Assembly (NCBI GenBank): GCA_017525805.1
Contig: JAFXSH010000032.1
Span: 1 to 40,367 of the forward strand
DNA from: Clostridia bacterium
Lineage (GTDB): Bacteria; Bacillota_A; Clostridia; Christensenellales; Aristaeellaceae
Reading direction: 5' to 3'
DNA length: 40,367 nucleotides
Position 1 is the first letter of the stretch. The number at the start of each line of letters is the position of its first letter. The position numbers and the translations under genes were made by a program. Shown piece after piece: positions 25,531-33,804 of the stretch. The notes beneath the pieces were generated by a model. The model was not told where the DNA came from, ran no database searches, and saw only the letters and a program-made list of their open reading frames with translations.

Positions 25531-25559
25531 ATTATATAACAAAATTCGCAAAGAATCAA
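25531..25559 (-). promoter_or_regulatory. SigA-type promoter of the SH3/peptidoglycan-binding gene
   Basis: Minus strand TTGATT (25559-25554), 17-base spacer, TATAAT (25536-25531). A second extended -10 (TGGTATAAT, 25590-25582) lies upstream on the same strand and may be a second start. Confidence 0.82.
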
Positions 25560-25627
25560 TATTTTGCATAAATTGTTTACAATTATACCAAATATAGGGC
25601 TCCAGGCGGAGATTTTCTCTCAAAACG

Positions 25628-25764
25628 GAGGCAGGAAACAAAATGATGGTGGCGCTGCACCCCAGGGGGATTTCGCACCGTCGTCCCAGGGCGGCATGGC
25701 GGGCAACGCTTCCAGCGCGTCTGTGAGAAACAGCGTGGAAGAAAAGGTCAGCATCGTGAAATGA
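25628..25764 (+). pseudogene. Possible 3' remnant of a lost gene
   Basis: Within the 572-base gap between the two divergent promoters one short stretch reads like coding sequence: a plus-strand frame with Gly/Ser/Ala-rich content (NDGGAAPQGDFAPSSQGGMA) ending EEKVSIVK and a TGA at 25764. Codon third positions are GC-rich as in neighbouring genes, and a terminator hairpin follows at 25799. No convincing start codon or ribosome binding site opens the frame. I read it as the tail of a gene whose 5' part was lost. It could also be chance. Confidence 0.3.
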
Positions 25765-25798
25765 TCCCCAGCGGGAAAAAATAAGGAAGAAACTTCAA

Positions 25799-25825
25799 GA
25801 AGCTTGAGCAATCAGGCTTCTTTTC
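25799..25825 (+). terminator. Terminator-like hairpin in the gap before the Opp-type operon
   Basis: GAAGCTTGA GCAA TCAGGCTTC: a 9 bp stem with one G-T pair and a GCAA tetraloop, followed by TTTTC. It follows the possible gene remnant and precedes the operon promoter, so it may insulate that promoter. Confidence 0.65.
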
Positions 25826-25865
25826 TGATGCCGTCGTTCCTTACAAACGGTTTTGAAAAAACAAG

Positions 25866-25894
25866 TTGCAAAATGTCGCGCATTCTGCTATAAT
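25866..25894 (+). promoter_or_regulatory. SigA-type promoter of the Opp-type transporter operon
   Basis: TTGCAA (25866-25871), 17-base spacer, perfect TATAAT (25889-25894). The leader to the ATG at 26064 would be about 160 bases. Confidence 0.85.
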
Positions 25895-25925
25895 TCTGGT
25901 AGAATCTTGGTTGAGTTTCTGGCAT

Positions 25926-25942
25926 ATGGAAGCGGTTTCCAT
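25926..25942. promoter_or_regulatory. LacI-family-like operator
   Basis: ATGGAAGCGGTTTCCAT: perfect 6-base arms (ATGGAA/TTCCAT) around a GCGGT centre, with the AANCGNTT-like core usual for LacI/CcpA-family sites. It lies about 30 bases downstream of the -10 element, where a repressor would block elongation. No regulator gene is in the window. Confidence 0.45.
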
Positions 25943-26063
25943 GTTCGAAAAAGGGTAAAATCCTGTCAAAACTGATTTGGACGTACTGAAAAACGCCGTG
26001 AATCCCGTACCCATCCGCAGCTTATGCGGAAAAAATAGAAATCTATTGAAGGAGGAACCCCAC

Positions 26064-27965
26064 ATGAAGACCCGGAAAATCATTTCCACCCTGCTGGCGG
26101 TGATGATGCTCATCTCCCTGTGCTCATTTGCCGCCGCCGAAACGCCCGCTTACACCCAGTCCCCCTACCTGGACGGCCAGGACCTGCCCGCTGTGGCGGA
26201 TCGGCTGCCCGCCGCCTCCGATATCATGGTGGAAGACGTGGCCGATATCGGCCAGTACACCGATTATATCACCCTGATGCAGGGCGGCTCCTCCAAGTGG
26301 GGTCCCGGCAAGCCCACCGAGGAAGCGCTGTTCCGGTTTAAGACCGACGGCACCGTGGAGCCCAACGTGGCCAAGGGCTACGACGTGAACGAGGACTGCA
26401 CCGTGTGGACCATCTACCTGCGCGAGGGCATGAAGTGGTCCGACGGCGTGCCCTTCACCAGCGAAGACTGCCGCTTCTTCTATGAAGAGTGCCTGCTCAC
26501 CGGCTTCACCGGCAAGAGCGCCTGGGAAGCTGTGAAGGCCGCCGATGAAAACGGCGAAATGCAGCTGGCTACCTTCACCGCCATCGACGATTACACCTTC
26601 ACCATGACCTTCGCTTCCTCCAAGCCTGAATTCCTGCGCGAGCTGGCCATCAACGGCAAGTGGTTCTTCGCGCCCAAGCACTGGCTGATCGACCATGTGG
26701 CCGTGTACAACGATCCCAACAAGACCGCCGAGGAAAAGGACGCCTACGCCCAGGGGAAGGGCTTCTCCGATATGAAGGCCCTGGGCAACAGCTACACCTA
26801 CTATTACTGGATCGTGAAGGGCCGTCCCACCCTGCGCGCCTGGACTATCGACGGCGACTTCAATGAAGAAATGTGCGTATGGAAGCGTAACCCCTACTAC
26901 TGGAAGGTCGATGCCGAAGGCAAGCAGCTTCCCTACATCGATGAACTGCATTTCCGCCGTTACAGCGACGATTCCCAGGCCCTGCTCTGGATCATGGATG
27001 GCACCGTCGATATCGGCTCCGTGGCCCTTCAGGATGTGGAAACCATCCTGAATTCCGAAGCTACCGTGAATCTGGTGGAATGGTCCTCCACCGGCTGGAC
27101 CAGCCAGTCCATGCAGCTGAACCTGGCCGTGCAGGATGATCTCAAGCGGCCCCTGTTCCAGGATGTGAACTTCCGCCATGCCCTGTCCGTCATCGTGGAC
27201 CGCAACCAGATCGCCCAGCTGATCGACAACGGCTACACCGAGCCCGCCCAGTCCGCGCCGCCCAAGGGCGCTCAGGGCTACGATCCCGAATGGACCAACA
27301 AGTGGATTGACCAGGATCTGGACGCCGCCGCTGCGCTACTGGCCGAATGCGGCCTGGTAAAGGGCGCGGACGGCTTCTGGGCCTTTGCCGACGGCACCAA
27401 GCTGACGTTGAACCTCCAGTATCAGAATGAAGGCGACGCCAGCCTGGCCGAGCTGCTCAAGAACGACCTGAACAAGGCCGGCATCGACGCCACCACCCGT
27501 ATGTACGACCGTTCCATCATGGAAGAAATGCGCTCCGCCAACCAGCATGAAATCGTGCTGAACTACGAGAACTTTGACACCTTCTCCATCTCCCTGCGGC
27601 CCGACTACTTCGTGCCCATGCGCGACTACTGCGTCTGGGGCTCCGCGTTCGGCCTGTGGTATCTGAACAGCATCGACGGCAAGGGCCGCGAAGGCGCTGT
27701 GGAACCGCCCGCCGATGTGAAGACCATGCTGGAAATCTACACCAACATGAAGAATGCCACCACCTCCGAAGCCAAGGAAGAATTTGCCCTCCAGCTGCTG
27801 GATTGCTTCAAGGAAGGCATCTATGAAATCGGCTTCACTTCCTCCAACCCCGCCATCTACGCTGTCAACGCCAAGATGCACAACTTCCGCGAAGACGGCA
27901 TCGCCTGCGACGAATTCCGCGATCTGGGCCTTGCCAACTTCGCCTGCCTGTGGGTTGAAAAGTAA
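26064..27965 (+). CDS. Extracellular solute-binding protein, family 5 (probably oligosaccharide-binding)
   Basis: Binding subunit of the peptide-type ABC importer encoded downstream; 633 residues. The signal peptide (about 1-25) ends SFAAAE; the Cys at position 20 has Leu before it and is not a good lipobox. Family 5 landmarks are present: GYDVNEDCTVWTIYLREGMK near the N-terminal third, WSDGVPFTSEDC, FMTF-type strand TFTMTFASSKPEF, and NPYYWKVDAEGKQLPYIDEL. That last motif is typical of the long family 5 proteins that bind plant oligosaccharides rather than peptides. GAAGGAGG lies before the ATG at 26064. The converging hemicellulase operon supports a sugar ligand, which is inference. A hairpin cluster separates it from the permeases. 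Confidence 0.93.
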   Translation: MKTRKIISTLLAVMMLISLCSFAAAETPAYTQSPYLDGQDLPAVADRLPAASDIMVEDVADIGQYTDYITLMQGGSSKWGPGKPTEEALFRFKTDGTVEPNVAKGYDVNEDCTVWTIYLREGMKWSDGVPFTSEDCRFFYEECLLTGFTGKSAWEAVKAADENGEMQLATFTAIDDYTFTMTFASSKPEFLRELAINGKWFFAPKHWLIDHVAVYNDPNKTAEEKDAYAQGKGFSDMKALGNSYTYYYWIVKGRPTLRAWTIDGDFNEEMCVWKRNPYYWKVDAEGKQLPYIDELHFRRYSDDSQALLWIMDGTVDIGSVALQDVETILNSEATVNLVEWSSTGWTSQSMQLNLAVQDDLKRPLFQDVNFRHALSVIVDRNQIAQLIDNGYTEPAQSAPPKGAQGYDPEWTNKWIDQDLDAAAALLAECGLVKGADGFWAFADGTKLTLNLQYQNEGDASLAELLKNDLNKAGIDATTRMYDRSIMEEMRSANQHEIVLNYENFDTFSISLRPDYFVPMRDYCVWGSAFGLWYLNSIDGKGREGAVEPPADVKTMLEIYTNMKNATTSEAKEEFALQLLDCFKEGIYEIGFTSSNPAIYAVNAKMHNFREDGIACDEFRDLGLANFACLWVEK

Positions 27966-27967
27966 AA

Positions 27968-28229
27968 AAGCATCGACAAAGTCGATGCTTCCCTCGAAAG
28001 CCCGCTAAAGCAGGCTTTCGAGGGGCTGCATCAATTTCTTGTAAAATGGCATTTCCTTCGGAAACGCTCATTTTACGGCCAGAAATTGACAGAGGAAGCG
28101 GCTTTCAGTCGCTCCTCGGCGACGTACACGCCGCCGCCTGCGGATTAAAAATCGAAGGGCCTGCGGGCCCTTCGATGCATCCCGGGATTTATCGATAGCC
28201 TGAGGCGGGAAGGCGAAGGCTCGCCTTCC
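27968..28229 (+). repeat. Cluster of six hairpins between binding-protein and permease genes
   Basis: The 308-base gap holds little but inverted repeats. H1 27968-27990 (10 bp perfect stem); H2 27991-28024 (12 bp perfect); H3 28031-28089 (outer TCAATTTCT/AGAAATTGA, inner GTAAAATG/CATTTTAC, tip TTTCC/GGAAA); H4 28092-28117 (GAGGA and GCG arms); H5 28151-28176 (11 bp perfect, TGCG loop); H6 28208-28229 (9 bp). Such gaps often hold stability or attenuation structures that raise binding-protein levels, but six hairpins is excessive. It may be a mobile intergenic repeat or a structured RNA. Confidence 0.8.
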
Positions 28230-28240
28230 TGTTCTTTTTC
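28208..28240 (+). terminator. Partial terminator before the permease genes
   Basis: The last hairpin, GGAAGGCGA AGGC TCGCCTTCC, is followed by TGTTCTTTTTC. This is terminator-like and lies about 35 bases before the first permease gene, so it would reduce but perhaps not abolish read-through. Confidence 0.6.
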
Positions 28241-28273
28241 ATCGTTTCTGCTGCAAGGAGGTAAGCGCGTACT

Positions 28274-29296
28274 ATGGGAAGCTATATCTGGAAGCGCGTT
28301 CTTACGTTCATTCCCATCCTGCTGATCATGTCCCTGGTGATCTTCTTCATCATCCAGCTTCCCCCGGGCGATTACCTCACGTCCTACGTGGCGGGGCTGA
28401 AAGCCGAGGGGCAGATCGTGGATGAAAGCGAAATGAATAGCCTGAAGGAGCGCTACGGCCTGGATCAGCCGTGGTTCGTTCAGTATTTCAAATGGATGTG
28501 GGGCATCCTCACCCGCTTTGATTTCGGGTATTCCTTCGACTATGAAAAGCCCGTGTGGCCCGTCATCGCCGAAGTGCTGCCCATGACCATTGTGGTGTCC
28601 ATCGCGACGATGCTGTTCAACTATCTGGTGGGCATCCCCATCGGCATATACAGCGCCGTGCACCAGTATTCGGTGGGGGATTACTGCTTCACCCTGGTCG
28701 GGTTCCTGGGTATGGCGGTGCCCAATTTCCTGTTCGCCATCCTACTTATGTATGGGACCTATATTTGGACGGGTACCGCGTTCATCGGCCTGTATTCCAA
28801 TGAAATTTTGATTGGTTTGCAGCAGGGCACCCTGCAATGGTACGATCTGCTTTTGCGGGGCGATTTCTGGGGCCGCATGGCCATTCCCATCATCGTGATC
28901 GGCACCTCCGGCACCTGCGGCACCCTGCGCTCCATGCGCGCCCAGATGCTGGACGAACTGGGCAGGAACTACGTGCTGTGCGCCCGGGCCAAGGGTGTGT
29001 CCGAACGGCGCATCATCTATAAGTACTGCCTGCGGGCCGCCCTGAACCCCACGGTGTCGGGATTAAGCGGCGTGCTGTCCCACATCTTCAACGGCTCCAC
29101 CATTTCCGCCATCGTGATGAACCTGCAATTGGTTGGCCCCCGCCTGTACAGCGCCCTGAAAGCCCAGGACATGTATTTAGCGGGCACCATCCTGCTGGTC
29201 ATGGGCTTTTTGATCGTGCTGGGCACCCTGCTTTCCGATATCATGCTGGCGTGGCTCGATCCCCGCATCCGCTTTTCCGGAAGGAGGGCTGAATGA
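28274..29296 (+). CDS. ABC transporter permease, DppB/OppB type
   Basis: Membrane subunit of the peptide-type importer; 340 residues. The N-terminal helix (YIWKRVLTFIPILLIMSLVIF) is the usual OppB start. The periplasmic segment LKERYGLDQPWFVQYFKWMW is the conserved DppB/OppB region. Further membrane helices follow, and the ATPase-docking loop (YVLCARAKGVSERRIIYKY) lies near residues 237-255. A strong AAGGAGGT precedes the ATG. Its stop codon overlaps the next start as ATGA. With the downstream DppC-type partner it forms the translocation pore. Confidence 0.95.
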   Translation: MGSYIWKRVLTFIPILLIMSLVIFFIIQLPPGDYLTSYVAGLKAEGQIVDESEMNSLKERYGLDQPWFVQYFKWMWGILTRFDFGYSFDYEKPVWPVIAEVLPMTIVVSIATMLFNYLVGIPIGIYSAVHQYSVGDYCFTLVGFLGMAVPNFLFAILLMYGTYIWTGTAFIGLYSNEILIGLQQGTLQWYDLLLRGDFWGRMAIPIIVIGTSGTCGTLRSMRAQMLDELGRNYVLCARAKGVSERRIIYKYCLRAALNPTVSGLSGVLSHIFNGSTISAIVMNLQLVGPRLYSALKAQDMYLAGTILLVMGFLIVLGTLLSDIMLAWLDPRIRFSGRRAE

Positions 29297-30489
29297 TGTC
29301 CGATCCTAACAAAAAAGCCCTGCGGGCTGCGAAAAAAGCGGAAAAGGCCAGAAGGAAAGAGGAAAAATACTACCTCGCTTCCCAATGGCAATTGATGGCC
29401 CGGAAGCTGGGCAAGCACCAGCTGGCCCGCTTTTCCCTGGTGATTTTAGGCTTCTTGTACATTGTGGCGCTGTTCGGCGATTTTCTGGCTCCCTACAACC
29501 TGACGGAATACGACGCCAATTCCAAGGACCTGCCGCCCACGGCCATTCATTTCATTTACGAGGGCGAATACATCGGCCCCTACGTGTTCAAATCGGAGTG
29601 GGGCACGCTGAAAATGAGCGTGGCCGAAATGAGCAAGGCCAAGAAGGAGGCGGAAGCCAGGGGAGAAACCTTCTCCACCCGCCAGATCGTCACCGACGAA
29701 ACCACGCCTTTGAAAATTCAGTGGTTCGTCCACGGCTCCTCCTACAAAATCTTAGGCTTGTTTGAAAGCGACCTGCACCTGTTCGGCATAGAAGGGGGAA
29801 AGGTTTTCCTGTTCGGGTCGGACAGCCTGGGCCGGGACCTGTTCAGCCGCATCATCTTAGGCAGCCAGGTGTCCCTGACCATCCCCTTCGCGGGCACGCT
29901 GATCAGCTTCGTGCTGGGCCTGCTCATCGGCTCCATTTCCGGCTACTTCGGCGGCATGGTGGATAACGTGATCCAGCGCATCATCGAGGTGCTCAATTCC
30001 CTGCCCTCTCTGCCTTTGTGGATGGCGCTTTCCGCCGCCATTCCCGCCGGTATCCCGCCGGTGCAGATGTACCTGCTGATCACGGTGATCCTGTCCCTGA
30101 TCGGGTGGACGGGCCTGGCCCGCGTGGTGCGCGGCAAGTTCATGTCGCTGAAAAATGAAGATTATGTCATGGCGGCCAAGCTGGCCGGTGTCAGCGATAT
30201 GAAGATCATCATGAAGCACATGGTGCCCGGCTTCATGAGCTACCTGATCGTGAACCTGACGCTGGGCATCCCCTCCATGATCATTGGCGAAACCAGTATG
30301 AGCTTCTTAGGCCTGGGCATTCAGGCCCCCGCCACCAGCTGGGGCGTGCTGCTCAAAGAAGCCCAGAACGTGACCAACATCGTCAGCCATCCCTGGTGCC
30401 TGATCCCCCTGTTCTTCGTGGTGCTCACCGTGCTGGCGTTCAATTTCTTAGGCGACGGCATGCGGGACGCGGCCGATCCGTACAAGTAA
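29293..30489 (+). CDS. ABC transporter permease, DppC/OppC type, with enlarged outer loop
   Basis: Second membrane subunit, 398 residues, about 100 longer than classical DppC. A basic, Lys-rich cytoplasmic N-terminus is followed by a first helix (about 47-66) and LAPYN, the OppC N-terminal motif. An extra extracytoplasmic segment of about 100 residues (about 70-170) comes next, before FGSDSLGRDLFSR, the conserved DppC box. The docking loop YVMAAKLAGVSDMKIIMKH is near residues 292-310. The long outer loop is common in oligosaccharide-type Opp systems and may contact the binding protein. Translational coupling to the upstream gene by ATGA. Confidence 0.94.
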   Translation: MMSDPNKKALRAAKKAEKARRKEEKYYLASQWQLMARKLGKHQLARFSLVILGFLYIVALFGDFLAPYNLTEYDANSKDLPPTAIHFIYEGEYIGPYVFKSEWGTLKMSVAEMSKAKKEAEARGETFSTRQIVTDETTPLKIQWFVHGSSYKILGLFESDLHLFGIEGGKVFLFGSDSLGRDLFSRIILGSQVSLTIPFAGTLISFVLGLLIGSISGYFGGMVDNVIQRIIEVLNSLPSLPLWMALSAAIPAGIPPVQMYLLITVILSLIGWTGLARVVRGKFMSLKNEDYVMAAKLAGVSDMKIIMKHMVPGFMSYLIVNLTLGIPSMIIGETSMSFLGLGIQAPATSWGVLLKEAQNVTNIVSHPWCLIPLFFVVLTVLAFNFLGDGMRDAADPYK

Positions 30490-30503
30490 GGGAGGCGCGC
30501 TGA

Positions 30504-31520
30504 ATGAGTGAAAAAACGGAACCCATCATCCGGGTCAATGATCTGCATGTGAGCATCAAAATGGATGAAGGCACCCTGACCCCCGTTCGCGGCGTATCCT
30601 TTGAAATCAAGCCCGGCGAGACCTTGGGTCTGGTGGGCGAATCGGGCTGCGGCAAGAGCCTGACCAGTAAGGCCATCCTTGGCATCAACGACAAAAAATG
30701 CCATTCCAGCGGAGAAATTCTGTTCCAGGGGGACGACGGCAAGGTGATCGACCTGCTGAAACTGGACCCTCGGGGCAAGCCCATCCGCGCCATCCGCGGC
30801 AAGCAGATTTCCATGATCTTTCAGGAACCCATGGTGGCCTTTTCGCCCATGTACACCATCGGCAACCAGATCAACGAATGCACCATGCTGCACATCACCA
30901 AGGACAAGAAGGAGTCCAAGGCCATCACCCTGGAAATGATGAAAAAAGTGGGCATTGCCAACGCCGAAAAGCGCTACGATCAGTTCCCCCATGAGTTTTC
31001 CGGCGGCATGCTCCAGCGCGCTCTCATCGCCATGGCCCTGGTGTGCAAGCCCCGGCTGCTCATCGCCGACGAGCCCACTACCGCCTTAGATGTGACCATC
31101 CAGGCCCAAATCCTGGAGCTGATGCAGCAATTGCAGAAGGAACTGGGCATGGCCATCCTCTTCATCACCCACGATTTGGGCACCGTAGCCAAGATGTGCG
31201 ACCGGGTGGCGGTCATGTACTTGGGCCGAATCGTGGAAACCGGCACCGCCCGGGAAATCTACAAAAATCCCCAGCACCCCTACACCCGGGGCCTCATGGG
31301 CAGCGTGCACAAGATCGGCAGCCGGAAGCTGGACCGCCTCTTCTCCATCGAGGGCACCGTGCCCCTGGCATTGAACCTGCGCCCCGGCTGCGGCTTCTAC
31401 GACCGGTGCGACGCACGGGTGGAGGGCGTATGCGACAAGGCCGAGCCTGAAACCTATTGCTTGGAGGGCACCCACTGCGCTGCCTGCGTACACTGCCGGA
31501 AAGGAGGCGCGGCGAAATGA
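30504..31520 (+). CDS. ABC transporter ATP-binding protein, DppD/OppD type
   Basis: First ATPase of the importer; 338 residues. Walker [10 protein letters not shown]-loop [12 protein letters not shown], signature FSGGMLQRA, Walker [13 protein letters not shown] and switch FITHDLG are intact. The oligopeptide/dipeptide C-terminal domain is present ([20 protein letters not shown]). It carries more cysteines than needed for structure (residues around CAACVHC near the end). Some DppD proteins bind an iron-sulfur cluster through such cysteines. GGGAGG lies before the ATG. The stop overlaps the next gene as ATGA. Confidence 0.96.
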   Translation: MSEKTEPIIRVNDLHVSIKMDEGTLTPVRGVSFEIKPGETLGLVGESGCGKSLTSKAILGINDKKCHSSGEILFQGDDGKVIDLLKLDPRGKPIRAIRGKQISMIFQEPMVAFSPMYTIGNQINECTMLHITKDKKESKAITLEMMKKVGIANAEKRYDQFPHEFSGGMLQRALIAMALVCKPRLLIADEPTTALDVTIQAQILELMQQLQKELGMAILFITHDLGTVAKMCDRVAVMYLGRIVETGTAREIYKNPQHPYTRGLMGSVHKIGSRKLDRLFSIEGTVPLALNLRPGCGFYDRCDARVEGVCDKAEPETYCLEGTHCAACVHCRKGGAAK

Positions 31521-32536
31521 GCGAAAAAGCCAAAAAAGACGTGATCTTGCAGGTCAATCATATTTCCAAGCGCTTTACCTCCAAGGGCGTGTGCGTGCGC
31601 GCTGTGACGGACGTATCCTTCGAAGTGCGGAAAGGGGAAACCATCGGCATCGTGGGCGAATCCGGCTGCGGAAAGACCACCCTGGGCCGGTGCATCGTGC
31701 GCGCCATCAGCGCCAGCGAGGGCGAAGTGAAATACAAAGCCCGGGACGGCGTCACCTATGATTTCCTCAAACTGGACAAAAAGGAAATGAAGAAGGTCCG
31801 CAAGGAAATCCAGATGATTTTCCAGGACCCCTATTCGTCTCTCGACCCCCGCATGACGGTTATCGACATCATCGCGGAACCTCTCCGGGCCAATTTCCCC
31901 AAAATGCCCAAGGCGGAAGTGGAGCGGAAGGTCATTGAGATCGCCAAAAAGGTGGGCCTGAACACCACCTACTTAAAGCGCTATCCCCATGCCTTTTCCG
32001 GCGGCCAGCGCCAGCGCATCGGCACGGCCCGGGCATTGATCCTGAATCCCCAGGTGATCGTGTGTGACGAGGCAGTCAGCGCTTTGGACGTGTCCATTCA
32101 GGCCCAGATCATCAATCTGCTGAAAGATTTGCAGAAGGAATTGGACCTGACCTACCTGTTCATCAGCCACGACCTGTCCGTGGTGGAGCATATCAGCGAC
32201 AAGGTGGGGGTCATGTACTTAGGGCGGCTGGTGGAATTCGGCGAAACGGAAAAGCTCTTTTCCCGGCCATGCCATCCCTACACCGAAGCGCTGCTGTCCG
32301 CCGTGCCCATCGCCGACCCGGATATCCAGAACGAGCGCATTCCTCTCCAGGGCGAAATCCCCAACCCCGCCAACCCGCCCTCTGGCTGCTATTTCCATGA
32401 GCGCTGCCGGTACTGCCAGGAGAAGTGCAAGCATGAAGTGCCCGACCTGCACGAGGTAGACGGGCGCATGGTGGCCTGCCACTTCGCGGAGGAAATGCAT
32501 CTGCGCGGATTTGATTACGAACAGGCGGAAAAATAA
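31517..32536 (+). CDS. ABC transporter ATP-binding protein, DppF/OppF type
   Basis: Second ATPase, 339 residues from the ATG at 31517; the frame is open further upstream, but AAAGGAGG and the ATGA overlap decide this start. Walker [16 protein letters not shown]-loop [17 protein letters not shown], signature FSGGQRQRI, and the switch [12 protein letters not shown] are intact. Walker B reads [12 protein letters not shown], with Ala where Pro is usual. The C-terminal domain has the [18 protein letters not shown] cysteine set, again like Fe-S-binding Dpp ATPases. It is the last gene of the operon, followed by a strong terminator. Confidence 0.96.
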   Translation: MSEKAKKDVILQVNHISKRFTSKGVCVRAVTDVSFEVRKGETIGIVGESGCGKTTLGRCIVRAISASEGEVKYKARDGVTYDFLKLDKKEMKKVRKEIQMIFQDPYSSLDPRMTVIDIIAEPLRANFPKMPKAEVERKVIEIAKKVGLNTTYLKRYPHAFSGGQRQRIGTARALILNPQVIVCDEAVSALDVSIQAQIINLLKDLQKELDLTYLFISHDLSVVEHISDKVGVMYLGRLVEFGETEKLFSRPCHPYTEALLSAVPIADPDIQNERIPLQGEIPNPANPPSGCYFHERCRYCQEKCKHEVPDLHEVDGRMVACHFAEEMHLRGFDYEQAEK

Positions 32537-32550
32537 TTGCGGCGCATAGA

Positions 32551-32594
32551 AAAAGGACTTCTCATGGAGCGAAAGCAAAATGAGAAGTCCTTTT
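32551..32594. terminator. Bidirectional terminator between the two hemicellulose operons
   Basis: A perfect 15 bp inverted repeat, AAAAGGACTTCTCAT and ATGAGAAGTCCTTTT, with a 14-base loop. The A/T ends give T runs on both strands, serving the transporter operon from the left and the glycosidase operon from the right. Confidence 0.93.
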
Positions 32595-32607
32595 ATCATG
32601 AACAGGA

Positions 32608-33780
32608 TTATCCGCGCAGGTATTTCAGGTTTTTCCGAATCAGTTCGGCGCGCTGACGCGCGCAGTCCGCGCTGCACAGTGGATCGGAAGGGGTGTTGAA
32701 CACGTAATCGCACAGCCTGCCCACATCCGTTTCGGCCACGTGCATCCGGGTGTCGGAGGAAGCATAATAGATATATACCTTTCCGTTCTCGTCGGCGATG
32801 GCGCCGTTGGTGAATACCACGTTGCTCACATCGCCCAGCCGTTCCTGACCCAGGGGGCCCAGCAGCATGCCGGAGGGTTCGGCGATCACCCGGGCGGGGT
32901 CGTCCAAAGCCGTGGCGAAAGCGTACAGCACGTACCGCAGCCCCGCCGCCGTATTGCGGACGCCGTGAGCAATGTGAAGCCAGCCTTTATCTGTTTTGAT
33001 GGGCACGGCTCCCGCCCCGTTTTTACTTTCCGTGATGGTGTGATACCGGCGCGGGTTGATGATCTTTTCTTCGTCGATCACCGGATGGGTGATGTCTTCG
33101 CACAGGCCGAAGCCGATGCCGCCGCCGGAGCCGGTTTCAATGAAATCGTCCATGGGCCGGGTATAGAAAGCGTATTTGCCCTCCACAAATTCGGGATGCA
33201 GCACCACGTTGCGCTGCTGGGGAGAGCGCAGGGTGACCAGGTTGGGCAAACGCTCCCAGTTTTCCAGGTCTTTCGTGCGCACGATCCCCGCCGCTGCCAC
33301 CGCCGCGGACAGATCGGAAACGGAAGTGTCCTTGCTTTCCGAACAGAACACCCCGTAGATCCAGCCGTCCTCGTGACGGGTGACACGCATATCGTACACG
33401 TTGGTTTCCTGCTTTTCGGTATCCGGCAGCAGGATGGGATAATCCCGGAACCGGAAGCCCTCCGTGGGGCTGCCGCTTTCCGCCACGGCGAAAAAGCTCT
33501 TGCGGTCCATGCCCTCTACCCGAACGATCAGGCAATACTTTCCGTTCAGCTTGATGGCTCCGCTGTTCAGCGTGGCGTTGACGCCCAAGCGCTGCATCAT
33601 ATAAGGATTGGTTTCGGGATCGGCATCGTACATCCAGAAGGGGGGGATATGCTCCCGGGTCAGCACGGGATGCTGGTAGCGAGTGAAGATGCCGTTATAG
33701 AAATGTTCGTTCACAGGATTGGGACGGGCGATCACCCGTTCATAGGCTTCCATCAGAGAATCAAAGCTGCGGCTTCTCAT
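32608..33780 (-). CDS. GH130 4-O-beta-D-mannosyl-D-glucose phosphorylase
   Basis: Phosphorolyses beta-1,4-mannosyl-glucose to alpha-mannose-1-phosphate and glucose in the cytoplasm. The 390 residues match the GH130 subfamily 1 enzymes of Bacteroides and Ruminococcus closely by eye: [71 protein letters not shown] (general acid Asp130), [54 protein letters not shown] and [15 protein letters not shown]. It lies 24 bases after the epimerase gene. The two enzymes are the known pathway for beta-1,4-mannobiose in gut bacteria: epimerise to mannosyl-glucose, then phosphorolyse. Confidence 0.96.
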   Translation of the reverse strand: MRSRSFDSLMEAYERVIARPNPVNEHFYNGIFTRYQHPVLTREHIPPFWMYDADPETNPYMMQRLGVNATLNSGAIKLNGKYCLIVRVEGMDRKSFFAVAESGSPTEGFRFRDYPILLPDTEKQETNVYDMRVTRHEDGWIYGVFCSESKDTSVSDLSAAVAAAGIVRTKDLENWERLPNLVTLRSPQQRNVVLHPEFVEGKYAFYTRPMDDFIETGSGGGIGFGLCEDITHPVIDEEKIINPRRYHTITESKNGAGAVPIKTDKGWLHIAHGVRNTAAGLRYVLYAFATALDDPARVIAEPSGMLLGPLGQERLGDVSNVVFTNGAIADENGKVYIYYASSDTRMHVAETDVGRLCDYVFNTPSDPLCSADCARQRAELIRKNLKYLRG

Positions 33781-33804
33781 GGCGCTGCATCTCCTTTTTT
33801 CATT

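Noticed and set aside
25926..25942. Classical CcpA cre site
   Set aside because: The palindrome has the wrong spacing and mismatches at several conserved cre positions; a LacI-family operator in the broad sense is the safer call.
26124..27179. A 351-codon open frame on the minus strand
   Set aside because: Shadow of the family 5 binding-protein gene, with no ribosome binding site.
27968..28229. CRISPR array
   Set aside because: The inverted repeats differ from one another in sequence and length and there are no equal spacers or cas genes.
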